From contig CM057469.1 of assembly GCA_030035585.1 (NCBI GenBank), positions 13,368,001 through 13,432,000 on the forward strand: a stretch of 64,000 nt of DNA. Direction: 5' to 3'. A program made the translations under genes and the position numbers. Below, piece by piece: positions 46,590-57,381 of the stretch. The stretch comes from Dugong dugon (lineage: Eukaryota > Chordata > Mammalia > Sirenia > Dugongidae). The notes below the pieces were generated by a model. The model did no database searches and had not been told where the DNA came from. It saw only the letters and a list, made by a program, of their open reading frames with translations. The stretch's first letter is position 1; every line of letters begins with the position of its first letter.

Positions 46590-46975
46590 TGAGACAATTG
46601 TCCTGAGTTACTCCTCAATACTCTTCAAACCTTGAATCAAAACTATCCCCTGAAGTCACCTTTCAACTAAGCAACAGTTCAGCTCAAAAAGGAAAGATTG
46701 TCACGCTTGAATATTGTGTTTTTTTGAAAAATTATCTACATGAGGTCAAGTGGACAACAGCTACTTTAAAGCATAAACGGGAAGGCTGGAGGGCAGGGTA
46801 TTGTAAGTCAATGGGAGTGAAACAACTACAAAAGAAATGATGGGAACGTGGACACAATGTGAAGAATGTAACCAACGTCGCTGGTCATTATGTCTAGAAA
46901 CCGTTGAAGGGGAGTGGGTTTCACTGTGCATATTTTCACATACACATACACACAAAATTAATTAAAAGGAAAAAA
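46590..46975 (+). mobile_element. L1-like 3' UTR variant
   Basis: Diverged copy of the 7000-7370 / 53220-53575 repeat (caaaactatcccctgaagtc, aactaagcaacagttcagct). Ends with CA-rich and A-rich sequence. Confidence 0.65.
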
Positions 46976-47664
46976 AGATGGGGCACCCACCAGTCCTCCA
47001 GTCCATCGCCTTCCACCCTAGGCCTGTCTGGGTCTAGGCAGGAAGGGCTTCAAATCCTCTTTCCCTAAGTCTATCTTACCACTGTTCTACAGCTGCTTGC
47101 TTTTTCTAGACTAATTGAAGATTAGAAGGTGTGCACAAAAGGAAATGTAGAGACAGCGCCACAGAAAGCTTCAGAAAGTGCAGAGCATTAGTCTAATAAA
47201 TTCTCAGTTACCTGGATCCCGGTATGTCGCTTATCCTTTGTTCCCCCAGTTCTTACTCTGCTTGTCAACGATGAGAAAATAGTTAACATCTCCAGTAGCG
47301 GGACAAACGGATGGTGTGAGTCTCCTGATCTGATGCACCGGGAAGGACACACCACTACAGCTGTGATATTCTTGCCGAAAATGCTTCCTCACGAGGGAAC
47401 ACAAAGCAAAGCCCAAATGAGAGACATTGGACAAAGCTACTGACCTAGACTCAAACAACACCGAAGTCATGGAAGACAAACAAAGGCTGAAGAACTAGTC
47501 CAGATTAAAGAAAAGGCAAGAGTCATTGCAAGGACTTCATTAAGACAAGTGGAGAATTTTGCATATGGGTTGCATATTAGATAATAGTATTGTATCTACG
47601 TTACATTTCCTGAATTTTATAATTGACTTATGGTTATGCGAGGGAATGTCCTTGATATTAGGAA
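46976..47664. other. Unique intergenic sequence
   Basis: No repeat or gene recognised. An 82-codon minus-strand frame (47479-47231) lacks a known domain. Confidence 0.5.
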
Positions 47665-47880
47665 ATATTCACTAATGGATTTTGAAGTAAAAGTGATCTC
47701 TGTTCTCAAATAGTTCAGGAGGTGGCATTGCGTTTATGTTTATGTGGTAGAATAATTTGGAAAAGGAAAGGGATAATGGTTGCACTATATGAAGAACGTA
47801 ATCGATTATACACGTAGAAGTTGTTGAACTGGTGAATGTTTTGTTGTGTGTTTTCACCACAATTTTTTAAAAAAACAGAA
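47665..47880 (+). mobile_element. L1-like 3' end fragment
   Basis: gaaaagggataatggttgca-like segment, then acgtagaagttgttgaactg and an A-rich tail. Confidence 0.6.
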
Positions 47881-48265
47881 GTAGTTCAGGAAAAAAATCG
47901 TAATGTGAATAGATACGTAGACGGTTAAGAACTACGGTAAAGAGAATGTGGGAGTTTTTTGTTATTTTTAAAGTTAACAGAAAGTTTTATTTGGCATATA
48001 TTCAAAAGGACAAAAGTAGGAAGCGGACAAGCGTGTTGCCAGAGCTAGAATGTCTGCCCGAATCCAAAGAATATTACAGAATAGGCAAGAATGGAAAAAC
48101 GGACAAGTATGCTGCCACAGCCGTGTCTGTCCGAGTCCCTGTAGGAGTTCTTAAGGACTATTTTCATAACTCTTTATAAGTTTGAAATTATTTCCATTTA
48201 AAAAGAGAGAGAGACAAAAATACATAATAACATTCAAGAGTCAGGTTCTCCGTGAACAAAATGTC
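47881..48265. other. Unrecognised, 77-codon open frame
   Basis: Plus-strand frame 47946-48179 has many K/R/Y residues and no domain I can name; no splice or promoter context. Confidence 0.35.
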
Positions 48266-48288
48266 ATATATATATATATATATATATA
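48266..48288. repeat. (AT)n microsatellite
   Basis: Uninterrupted AT run at the start of an L1 3' segment. Confidence 0.95.
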
Positions 48289-48294
48289 GAAGAG

Positions 48295-48640
48295 TATATA
48301 ATGGAATATTACTCAGCCATTAAGAGAAATGAAGTCCTGATTCATGCTACAACATGGATAAACCTTGAAAACATTATGCTGAGTGAGATACATAAATACA
48401 AAAGGACAAATATTGTATGATCCAACTTGTATGAAATAACAAGAACAGACAAATATATAGAGGCCAAAGTTACCAGGGGTGGGAGGAAGAGGAAAAGGAG
48501 AGTCATTGTTTAGGAAACAGTGTTTCTGTTTATCATGATGAAAAATTTGGCAACAATTATGGATGATTGCACAACCTGATTAATGTAATCGATACCACTA
48601 AATTGTACACCTGAAAAATGTTGAATTGGCAAATGTTGTG
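48295..48640 (+). mobile_element. L1 3' end
   Basis: ggaatattactcagccatta, then the gcacaacctgattaatgtaa and ttgtacacctgaaaaatgtt terminus. Cut at 48640 by an LTR. Confidence 0.82.
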
Positions 48641-49146
48641 TGTCTTAGTCATCTAGTGCTGCTATAACAGAAATATCACAAGTGGATGGCTTTAGCAAAG
48701 AGAAATTTATTCTCTCACAGTCCAGTAGGCTACAAGTCCAAATTCAGGGCGTCAGCTCCAGGGAAATGCTTCCTCTGTCGACTCTGGAGGAAGGTCCGTG
48801 TCATCAACCTTCCTTTGGTCTGGGAGCTTCTCTGCGCAGGAACCTCAGGTCCAAAGACATGCCCTGCTTCCAGCACTGCTATCTTGGTGGTATGAGGTTC
48901 CCATGTGTCTCTACTCGCTTCTCTCTTTTATATCTCAAAAAAGACTTGCTTAAGACACTATCAAGTCTTGTTGACCTCATCAGTATAACTGCTGCTAATC
49001 CATCATATTACATCATAGTGATTGAATTTACAACACATAAGAAAATCACATCAGATTACAAAATGGTACACGATTATACAATAGTGGGAAACATGACCCA
49101 GCAAAGTTGACAGATATTTTTAGAGGACACAATTCAATCCATGACA
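48641..49146 (-). mobile_element. MaLR-like solo LTR
   Basis: Starts tgtcttagtcatctagtgct, ends caatccatgaca. TSD ttgtg / ttatg (4 of 5). The internal 142-codon frame is part of the LTR. Confidence 0.88.
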
Positions 49147-49158
49147 TTATGATACATA

Positions 49159-49162
49159 CATA

Positions 49163-49196
<34 letters not shown>

Positions 49197-49203
49197 TTTT
49201 TTT
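49159..49203. repeat. (AT)n followed by T25
   Basis: AT run to 49178, then 25 Ts. Directly right of the LTR. Confidence 0.95.
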
Positions 49204-49417
49204 ACAACAACGGCAGCAAAAGAATCAGGTCCTCCACTTCTGTCTTTGGATAGGTTTTTCCTGTGAGTAAGAGAAGTGGAGAGTTTAGATGTGGCTCTTA
49301 TATTGGGTGCATTTTTAAGTTGAGTAGTGAAACTGGCCACTGGGGATTAGGCTATTTGGCTATGTGGACCTAGCAAGGTCTTTCCTTTATGAAAGGAGGC
49401 ATTAATATTCCCATGTT

Positions 49418-49832
49418 GTTGTTGTTAGGCGCTGTCAAGTCGATTTTGGACTCATAGTGACTCCATGTGGCAGACTAGAACTGCCCCTTAGGGTTTTCTA
49501 GGCTATAATCTTTATGGCAGGAGCCCTGGTGACATAGCAGTTAAAGCACTTGGCTGCTAACCAAAAGGCCGGGGGTTTGAACCTACCAGCCGCTCTGCGG
49601 GAGGAAAATGTGGCAGTCTGCTTCCTTTAAGCTTACAGCCTTGGAAACCCTGTGGGGCAATTCAGTTCTGTCCTATACGGTTGCTAAGAGTCAGAATCAG
49701 CTTGACAGCAGTAGGTAATCTTTACAGGAGCAGATCGCCAGGTTTTTCTCCTCAGAGCCTCTGGGTAGGTTCCAACCAGCAACCTTTCAGTTAGCAGCTG
49801 AGCTCTTAAGCGTTGTGCCACCAGGGCTCCTT
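49418..49832 (-). mobile_element. AfroSINE/PSINE-type SINE, long form, split by another SINE
   Basis: Outer copy: gttgttgttgttaggcgctg at the left, resumes gtaatctttacaggagcaga at 49715, ends gccaccagggctcctt. Confidence 0.9.
49520..49713 (+). mobile_element. AfroSINE/PSINE-type SINE, long form, nested
   Basis: Head ggagccctggtgacatagca, tail gagtcagaatcagcttgaca. Target flanks ataatcttta / gtaatcttta. Confidence 0.92.
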
Positions 49833-49879
49833 GAATTTGCCTCATAGGTTTTCCTAATTAATCCTCAGGCACTCCACCC

Positions 49880-50630
49880 ACTCAGTCCAAAGAAGGTTCT
49901 ACTGCTGTATGTTCACAATACCATACCTATTCACCATACCTATTCAATCTCTATGCTGAGCAAATAATCCAAGAAGCTGGACTTTATGAAGAAGAATGGG
50001 GCTTCAGAATCGGAGGAAGACTCATTAACAACCTGCAATATGCAGATGACACAACCTTGCTTGCTGAAAGTGAAGACAACTTGAAGCACTTACTGATGAA
50101 GATCAAAGTCCACAGCCTTCAGTATGGATTACACCTCAACATAAAGGACACAAAAATCCTCACAATTGGACCAATAAGCAACATCATGATAAATGGAGAA
50201 AAGACTGAAGTTGTCAAGGATTTCATTTTACTTGGATCCACAATCAACGCCCATGGAAGTAGCAGGCAAGAAATCAAGACGCACTGCATTGGGCAAATCT
50301 GCTGGAAAAGACCTTTTGAAAGTGTTGAAAAGCAAAAATGTCACCTTGGAGACTAAGTTGTGCCTGACCCAAGCCATACTGTTTTCCATCACCTCATATG
50401 CATGCAAAAGCTGGAAAACGAATAAGGAAGACCAAAGAAGAAGAAGAAGAAGAATTGACGCCTTTGAATTGTGGTGCTGGCGAAGAATACTGAGTATACC
50501 ATTGACTGCCAAAAGAACAAACAAATACGTCTCGGAATAAGTACGACTAGAATAATCCTTAGAAGCAAGGTTGGTGAGACTATGTCTCACATACTTTGGA
50601 CATGTTATCAGGAGGGATCACAAATAACAA
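49880..50630 (+). mobile_element. RTE LINE, reverse-transcriptase ORF fragment
   Basis: Contains the RT catalytic motif YADD at 50039-50050 (LQYADDTTLLAESEDN context), the longest RTE coding fragment in the window. It then runs through the DLLKVLKSKNVTLETKLCLT block (50300-50370) to catgttatcaggagggatca. At least one frameshift separates the frames at 50057-50356 and 50193-50540. A local GAA repeat lies at about 50437-50455. The 3' end is missing. Confidence 0.92.
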
Positions 50631-50639
50631 TTGCTGATG

Positions 50640-50855
50640 AGTATCGAGCACTTAGGTGTGAAGCACTGCCCTAAGCTTTTAACAGCATAAAGTCATCTGA
50701 TTTCTGCAGCCAACACTATGAGGTATGAACTATTATTATGCCCATCGCTACAAGTGAAGGAACTGAAGTGCAGAGCAGGTAGATAACTTCAACAAGATCA
50801 TAAAGCCGGGAGGTGAAGCATTCAGGCATTGAAATCAGGTCTGTCTCTGATTTGC
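50640..50855 (-). mobile_element. MIR SINE
   Basis: Reverse MIR: cacttaggtgtgaagcactg, ctattattatgcccatcgct, then gaggtgaagcattcaggc. Confidence 0.75.
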
Positions 50856-51194
50856 TACCAGCAAACCTCAAGACACAAGCAGCCCTTGCTAAGCCAGCAC
50901 TTTCTCAAGAGTGGCATTGGTCTGCTGTGCCGACTCTTAGCACGAGGAATGGACACCATCATAAGTCTGAATATCTGCCCAAACTTCACGTGCCAGAGAT
51001 GGCTACGAAGATTTTAAGAATCGAGAAAGGGTTTCATTTCCTGCTCCCTCACCCCTTCTTCCGCCTTCCATCTATATACACCAGCACCTGGAAGGAGGTC
51101 TTTAATTCAGGCCTTATAATGCCAACCAAGACGATGAATGAAGCCACACGTGGAATGAAAATCGCATAAAGTTGGTCATAGGTTAACTCCAGTT
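50856..51194. other. Unique intergenic sequence
   Basis: A 118-codon plus-strand frame (50813-51169) starts in the MIR and has no known domain. Confidence 0.45.
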
Positions 51195-52200
51195 ATTAAC
51201 TCGTTATTCCTTACAGTTGTGTGGTATTCCATTGCATGTATTACCACAGTTTCCTTATCCATTCATCCGGTGATGGGCACTTAGGTGGTTTCCATCTTTT
51301 GCTGTTGTGAATAATGCTGCCATGAACACAGGTGTGCACATGTCTGTTCATGTCGCTGCTCTTGTATCTCTAGGACATATACTGAGGAGTGGGATTGCTG
51401 GATCACAGGAATTTCTATTTCTAGATTTTTGAGTAAGTGCCATACCGTTTTCCATAGTGGTTGTATTGTTTTACAATCCCAGCAGCAGTGGGTAAGAGTT
51501 CCAATCCCCCTACCACCTAGCCAGCATTTATTGTTTTCTGTTTTTTTGATCATTGTCATTTGTGCAGGGCGAGATAGTATCTCATCGTAGTTTTGATTTG
51601 CATCTCTCTGACGGCTAATGATCGAGAGCATCTTTTCATGTATTTGTTGGCCTCTTGAATGTCCTCTTTGGTGAAGTACCCTTTCATGTCCTTTGCCCAT
51701 TTTTTGATTGGATTGTTTGCCTTTTTGTTGTTGAGTTGTTGAATTTTTCTATATATTTCAGAAATTAGACCCTTATCAGATATGTTGTTGCCAAAGATTT
51801 TTTCCCAGTCTATAGGTTCTCTTTCTACTCTCTCGGTAAAGTCTTTTGGTGAGCGTAAGTATTTAATTTTTAGGAGGCCCCAGTTATCTAATTTATCTTC
51901 TGGTCATTTGTGCATTTTTAGTTTTGACAGGCTATTTATGCCAAAAATTAGGTCCCTGAGTTTCGACCCTATGTTATTGTCTTAGGTGGGTTCTCTAGAG
52001 AAGCCAAACCAGTAAAGCGTATACGTATCTATATAGAAAGATTTATATCAAGGAAACAGCTCACGCGGTTGTAGAGGCTGGACTCCCAAGTCCGTGGGTC
52101 AGGCTGGAGGCTTCTCTTGATTCACGTAGCCACAGGAGCTGGCAAACGTTTAGGTCTTTGATCTATTTTGAGTTAGTTTTTGTGCACAGTGTGAGGTATG
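51195..52200 (-). mobile_element. L1 ORF2 end, interrupted
   Basis: Reverse L1: tccattcatccggtgatggg, gggattgctggatcacagga, tttttgattggattgtttgc. Interrupted at 51981-52142 and resumes taggtctttgatctattttg (52152-52171). Confidence 0.85.
51981..52142. mobile_element. LTR-like fragment in L1
   Basis: Starts ttaggtgggttctctagaga, then tcaaggaaacagctcacgcg and caagtccgtgggtcaggctg. I recognise this as an LTR-type repeat common in afrotherian DNA but cannot assign a family. Confidence 0.5.
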
Positions 52201-52211
52201 GATCCATGTCA

Positions 52212-52310
52212 CACTTCTGACCTACAGAACTGTATGATAATAAATATGTGCTTTTTAAGCCACTAAGTTTATGGTAATTTGTTATGGTAGCAATAGGAAA
52301 TTAATACAGT
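52212..52310 (+). mobile_element. LTR 3' terminus, fused to L1
   Basis: ctgacctacagaactgtatg through aggaaattaatacag. Same terminus as at 32640-32970 without its 5' part. Confidence 0.65.
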
Positions 52311-52587
52311 AAGAGAGCTAAATCTTCATCTATTATAACAGGAAATCAATAAATAATGTTGAAACTGAATAAATAAATAACAGGTTAAGCACATTATTTA
52401 CATATGGAGGTAAATACCAGAAGAAATGCCTAAAAGAAGAACATGCTTCTAGGGAGTAAGATTAAAAGGCAAGGCAGGGGTCTGCTGTTTTTAGTACTAT
52501 TAGGTCTGTTTTTAAAAATCTCAGTACAGTAAAACTGTAATTTTTAAAATGTTAAGGCAATGTAATTAGACAGGTGGATCCTTGGGG
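52311..52587. other. Unique A/T-rich sequence
   Basis: Nothing recognised. Confidence 0.4.
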
Positions 52588-52782
52588 CAAACCCTGGTGG
52601 CACTATGGTTAAGCACTCGGCTGCTAACCGAAAGGTTGGTGGTTCAAAACCCCCAGCAGAAAAGACCTGGTGATCTGCTTCCATAAAGATCTCATCTAGA
52701 AAACCCTATGGGGCAGTTCTACTCTGTCCTATAGGTTTGTTATGAATCAGAATTGACTCTATGGCACACAACAATGACAACA
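52588..52782 (+). mobile_element. AfroSINE/PSINE-type SINE, mixed form
   Basis: Head like the short form (accctggtggcactatggtt), middle like the old form (gacctggtgatctgcttcca), tail tgaatcagaattgactctat. Confidence 0.88.
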
Positions 52783-52857
52783 TTCTTGGGACAAGCTGCT
52801 TACCACCCATTGTCTAGAGCTGTGCTGGTCTATATGGTTGCCACCAGGCATACGCAG

Positions 52858-53062
52858 GAGTCCCTGGCTGGTGCAAATAGTTGAGCACTCAATTACTACC
52901 CAAAATGTTGGCAGTTCGAATTCACCCAGAGGCACCTTGGAAGACAGGCCTGGAAACCTGTTTCCAAAAGATCACCGTCCTGAAAACCCTATGGAGCAGC
53001 GCTACTCTGACACACGGGGTTGCAATGAGTTGGAATCAACTTGAGCACAACTAACAATGAAA
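52858..53062 (+). mobile_element. AfroSINE/PSINE-type SINE, old form
   Basis: Head ggagtccctggctggtgcaa, B-box region ggcagttcgaattc, tail gcaatgagttggaatcaact. Flanks gcatacgcag / ccatacacag. Confidence 0.9.
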
Positions 53063-53114
53063 GCCATACACAGCTTTTAAATTTTTAATTAAAATTACAT
53101 ACATTTAAAGTATA

Positions 53115-53580
53115 GTTTCTACATTTTGATCAAGGATTCTATAAAGGAATCCTCATCGAAAGGAGGAAAATACAGAACAGAATTTAAAATTCTCACATAT
53201 CCCAGATTTTCCGAAGCCATGAAGTCTGGATAAACCCCTGAAACTATTGCTTTGAGATAGTCTTTAAACCTTAAACCAATAATATCCTCTGAAGTCTTCC
53301 TACAACCAAACAATAGTTTTAGCTTAGCTAGTAAAGAATGTCTGTCTTGAGCATTATGCTCTTTTAAGAATCACCTATATGGGATCAAAGTGACAACAGT
53401 AACTCAAAGATTAGGTAGGAACCTTAGGGGGCAGTAAGTTTATATTAATGAGGGAGGAACAACTCAGAAAAGGGGGGTGAGAATGGTTGCACAGCTCAAA
53501 GAGTGTAATCAATGTCATGTAGAAACTGTTAAATTGGTTTGTTTTGCTGTGTATATTCTCAACAACAACAACAAAATAAA
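53115..53580 (+). mobile_element. L1-like 3' UTR variant
   Basis: Parallel to 6890-7370. Ends caacaacaacaacaaaataa. Flanks aagtatagtt / aagtacagtt support a separate insertion. Confidence 0.75.
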
Positions 53581-53690
53581 TAAGTACAGTTCGTAGGTGA
53601 CACTAGTCACATTTCACACACCAAACATCATAGATTTAGAATATTTCCACCATTACAGAGACTGGACTATCCTGGTCTAGATCTTTTCTG

Positions 53691-53812
53691 CGCTCTGCCC
53701 TACACACTCCTGCAGTCATTTGGGTTTGTGACTCCTGCTGAGAGCAAGCTAGGTCCAAAGATATCAAAGAACATGTAGGAGACTACAGGGGAGTTAAAGA
53801 AGGTATAGCTGC
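53691..53812. other. Short unique sequence
   Basis: Nothing recognised. Confidence 0.4.
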
Positions 53813-54295
53813 TGTCATGGTTTGAATTATGTCCCCCAAAAAACGTGTGTATCTATTTGGCTAGGTCGTGATTCCTGGTACTGTGTGATTTTCCTGTTTG
53901 TTGTAACCTGCCTCTATGATGTTAATGAGGGAGAATGGGTGGCAGTGGTGTTAGTAAGGCAGGACCTGATCTACAGAACAGGATTGTGTCCTGAGGCAAT
54001 CTCTTGAGATATAAAAGACAGAAGTGAGCAGTGAGACAGGGGGACCTCATACCATCAAGAAAGCACCGCTGGGAGCAGAGCGCGTCCTTTGGACACGGGT
54101 CCCTGCGCGGAGAAGCTCCTAGTCCCGGGTAACACTGATGAGAAGGCCGACAGAGGGAGAAAGAAAGACTTCCCCTGGAGCTGACGCCCTGAATTTGGAC
54201 TTTCAGCCTACCTTACTGTGAAGAAATGAATTTCTCTTTGTTAAAGCCATCCGCGTGTGGTGTTTCTGTTATAGCCGCGCTAAGTGACTAAGACA
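53813..54295 (+). mobile_element. MaLR-like solo LTR
   Basis: Begins tgtcatggtttgaattatgt, ends gactaagaca. Flanking gctgc / cctgc (4 of 5). Internal block gggagcagagcgcgtccttt is shared with the other copies. Confidence 0.9.
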
Positions 54296-54354
54296 CCTGC
54301 CAACCAGGTATACCGAAGGAAGGTAAAATCAGGAAACAAGCAGAATGGCTCAGT

Positions 54355-54860
54355 CCGGCTGTCTACGGCTACATAACAAACCACCTCAAAACTCAGTGGC
54401 ATAAAACAACTCTTTTATTACACTCACAAACTCTGTGGTCAGAAACTGAAAGGGCACAGTGGGCAGAGCTTGTCTCTGCTCCATAATGTCTGGGGCCTCA
54501 GCTGGAAAGATCCAATGACTGGGGCTTGTGTCATCTGGAGTCAGCTTCACTGACACGTCTGGTAGTTGATGCCAGCTGTCGGGTGGGCCTTCAGGCTGGA
54601 ACATCTAACCATGGTCTCTCTGTGTGACCTGGGCTTCCTCATCTCATGGTGGCTGGGTTCTAAGAGCCAGTGTCCAAAGATAGGGGGTGGAAGCTGCCAG
54701 GTTCTTAGAGGCCTGGGTACAGGGACTGGCACAGATCACTTCCACTATGTTTAATTATTCGAGCAATCACAGAGCCCAGATTAAGGAGACAGGACATGGA
54801 CTCTCAATGGAGGGAATGCCCAAGAATTTAGGGGCCGTATTTTAAAACTGACACAGCCCA
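54355..54860. mobile_element. Ancient LTR-like repeat
   Basis: The order ctacataacaaaccacctca, actcagtggcataaaacaac, then ctgctccataatgtctgggg matches a common mammalian LTR-like repeat; family not assigned. Confidence 0.5.
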
Positions 54861-54973
54861 TGACTCCCCTCCCTTCTTTACCAATGCCTACTCTCCAAGA
54901 AAAGAAGATTCTTTACAAAACGTTTATTCATTCAATATTCTAAAAATATAAAGTGCATACTATGTATCAAATC

Positions 54974-55091
54974 ACAGAGAAAGATGTGGCAGTCTGCTTC
55001 AGTAAAGAATTACAGCCTTGGAAATCCTATGGGGCAGTTCTACCCTGTCCTATAGGGTCACCATGAATCAGAATCGACTCGACGGGAATGA
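54974..55091 (+). mobile_element. AfroSINE/PSINE-type SINE, 5'-truncated long form
   Basis: Starts inside the internal segment (agagaaagatgtggcagtct) and runs to aatcgactcgacgggaatg. Confidence 0.88.
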
Positions 55092-55251
55092 GATTGTGTT
55101 TTGTTTTGCTTTGATTTTTAATGTATTAAATACTGTGTAGACTATTTTCTGAGTAATGAAGTAAAGCAGAAAATATAGAAATGCAATATGGAGAAATCTC
55201 CTTTTTCAGATGGGAGAAAAACCGAGTATGATTCTAGGCTGAGAGAAGGCA

Positions 55252-55530
55252 GCAGTGGCTCAATGGTAGAATTCTCACCTTCCATGTAGGACGACCGGGA
55301 TGGATTCCCCAGCCAACGCATCCCAAGTGCAGTCACCACCCGTCTCTCAGTGGAGGCTTGCGCGTTGCCATGATGCTGAACAGGTTCAGCGGAGCTTCCA
55401 GACTAAGATGGACTAAGAAGAAAGGCCTGGTGATCCACTTCCAAAAATCAGCTAATGAGAACAATCAGATCCCATTGTGCATGGGGTTTGCCATGAGTCG
55501 GGCGCCAGCTCGAGGGCAGCTAACAACAAC
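55252..55530 (+). mobile_element. SINE with tRNA-Gly-like head and RTE-like tail
   Basis: 55252-55320 follows tRNA-Gly(GCC): A box tggctcaatgg at 55256-55266, anticodon-arm region attctcaccttcca, degenerate B box ggatggattcc at 55298-55308, acceptor end gccaacgca. The body carries caggttcagcggagcttcca, and the tail ends tcgagggcagctaacaacaa. Not a functional tRNA: the stems are mismatched. Confidence 0.85.
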
Positions 55531-55811
55531 AGTAACATAGACCGAAAGAGAAAAAAGAAAACACCTCTGCAGAGACAGAGAACGAATCCAGATCCCGGCA
55601 GAGGAGGAAGGGCTGGGATGAGGAGTACATCAGGCAGCAGCAGCTACTAGTCTTTTTTGTCTCTTCTGGAAATGCTTTCAACTTTCCTTTGAATGGGCTG
55701 TACCCTCCTCCCTCTAAATATTTAAAAGCACTTTTGACAAAACAGTGTGTGACACAGGACAGAGGCACTCAGTGGAGGTCCAATTCTAAGGGCATGAAAT
55801 AAGAAAGAAAA
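55531..55811. other. Unique intergenic sequence
   Basis: Nothing recognised. Confidence 0.4.
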
Positions 55812-55971
55812 AAAACAAACTCATTGATGTCAAGTCGATTCGACTCATAGCGACCCTATAGGACAGAGTAGAACTGCCCCATAGGGTTTCTAAGGGGCAG
55901 CTGGAGGAGCTGAACTGCCAACCTTTTTGGTTAGCAGCCGAGCTCTTACCCACTGTGCCACCGGGGCTCGT
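55812..55971 (-). mobile_element. AfroSINE/PSINE-type SINE, short form
   Basis: Reverse copy tcaagtcgattcgactcata to gtgccaccggggctc. Flanks tctaagggca (near 55785) / tctaagggta (near 55972). Confidence 0.9.
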
Positions 55972-55980
55972 CTAAGGGTA

Positions 55981-56859
55981 TTAGGGCCCTCAAAGCCATT
56001 CTTTCCTTCACCACCATCAACCCTCACTGAGGACAGGGTGATCATACGGCTCAAAATCATTCACAGGAAGTGTTGAATACTGCTTCCCCCAAGAAGCAAA
56101 GAAACACAGGCAGCTGCAACAAGCTCTCTAAGCAATTCTGACTTGCAGGCAGTTGCTAGGTTTTTCTTTTACGTCCGTGGTCGGGGAGGTTTTGCTTCCC
56201 TCTTTAAGAAAACAAGCTTTCCCCACTCTCCAACTTTCTCACCTAGAGAAACCCCTCCAAGTCCCCAAACACAACCCTGGTATTTACTAAACATTGAAAT
56301 GGCCCGCTGGGATAGTTATCCGACACACATGGCACAAGGTTGCGTCATCATCAACACCGTCCCCCCTTAGTATTTCTAAAGAGCCATGCCACTCTGCAAT
56401 TTAAGAGACATGATTACTAATACAATAGTTATATTGACCATTGCCCGTGGTTGAGCTTTGGGATATTTTTTAAATGAGCCATGTGATTTTCTAAACCTAC
56501 TGACCAAGTTCTTCCTTTCGGATTTAGAAATGCATGGGTTTTACGGGTGTGACATCTAGTCACTGAGGGGGAACAAAATCTAAAAACCACGCAAAGTCTC
56601 ATGGGCTAGGCTGTGAACCATGTAATAGACTCACGGTGCTCGCCTCATCTGTCTGCTTTTCAGCTGTCGTATTTGAGCTGTCAACAGCTCTCAGGTAATA
56701 AGCTCACGTTGTTACAGCTTTCTGACCCAGTTTCCGTTCAAACTTTAACAGATATTCACCCAGCACCTATTACAGAGGAGCACTACAGAACAGGCCAGTC
56801 AAACATGACAAAAAAAGGTACATTTTTTGTCAGATGGCGCAAAACCTGGAAATAAAGAA
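55981..56859. other. Unique intergenic sequence
   Basis: No gene or repeat recognised; short frames only. Confidence 0.5.
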
Positions 56860-57150
56860 TCAAAGAGGGTAATATCTCCACAAAAGGACAAATACTGTAG
56901 GATTCTACTTATGTGAAATATCTAGAATAAGCAAGTGTATGCAGACCTAAGTTCATTGGTGCTTACCAGGGGCGGGAGCGAGGGGAAAGGGACTCATTGC
57001 TTAGGGGACATTGAGCTTCTGTTCCGGGCAACGGAAAATTTTTGGAGATGGATAATGGAGATGGCCGCACAACATGGTGAACGCAATTAATGTCACTGAA
57101 TTATGCCTGTGAATGTTGAAATGGCACATGGTTTGTTACATACATATTTG
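56860..57150 (+). mobile_element. L1 3' end
   Basis: acaaaaggacaaatactgta, then gcttaccaggggcgggagcg and the tcactgaattatgcctgtga terminus. Confidence 0.82.
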
Positions 57151-57354
57151 TTGTGTTGTTAGGTGCTGTGGAGTTGATCTGGACTCATGGTGACCCCAAG
57201 TGACAACGTAGAACTGCCCCATACGGTTTCCTAGGCTGTAATCTCTACAGGAGCAGGTGGCCAGGTCTTTTCTCCTGTGGAACCTCTCTGTGGGTTAGAA
57301 CTGCCAGTCTTTCAGATAGCAGATGAGTGCTTAACCGTGAGCCACCAGGGCTCC
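57151..57354 (-). mobile_element. AfroSINE/PSINE-type SINE, long form
   Basis: Reverse copy gttaggtgctgtggagttga to gagccaccagggctcctt. Inserted at the L1 3' terminus. Confidence 0.88.
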
Positions 57355-57356
57355 TT

Positions 57357-57381
57357 ACACACACACACACACACACACACA
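57357..57381. repeat. (AC)n microsatellite
   Basis: About 12 units directly after the SINE head. Confidence 0.97.

Larger units (their letters stand above)
52810..53690. mobile_element. Ancient MER-type DNA element split by SINE and L1-like insertions
   Basis: Pieces at 52810-52857, 53063-53114 and 53590-53690 form one element of the family also seen at 9395-9590 (ctagagctgtgctggtctat at left, atatttccaccattacag at right). Confidence 0.65.

Noticed and set aside
55252..55320. Functional tRNA-Gly gene
   Set aside because: Stems are mismatched, the B box is degenerate, and the sequence continues into a SINE body and tail.
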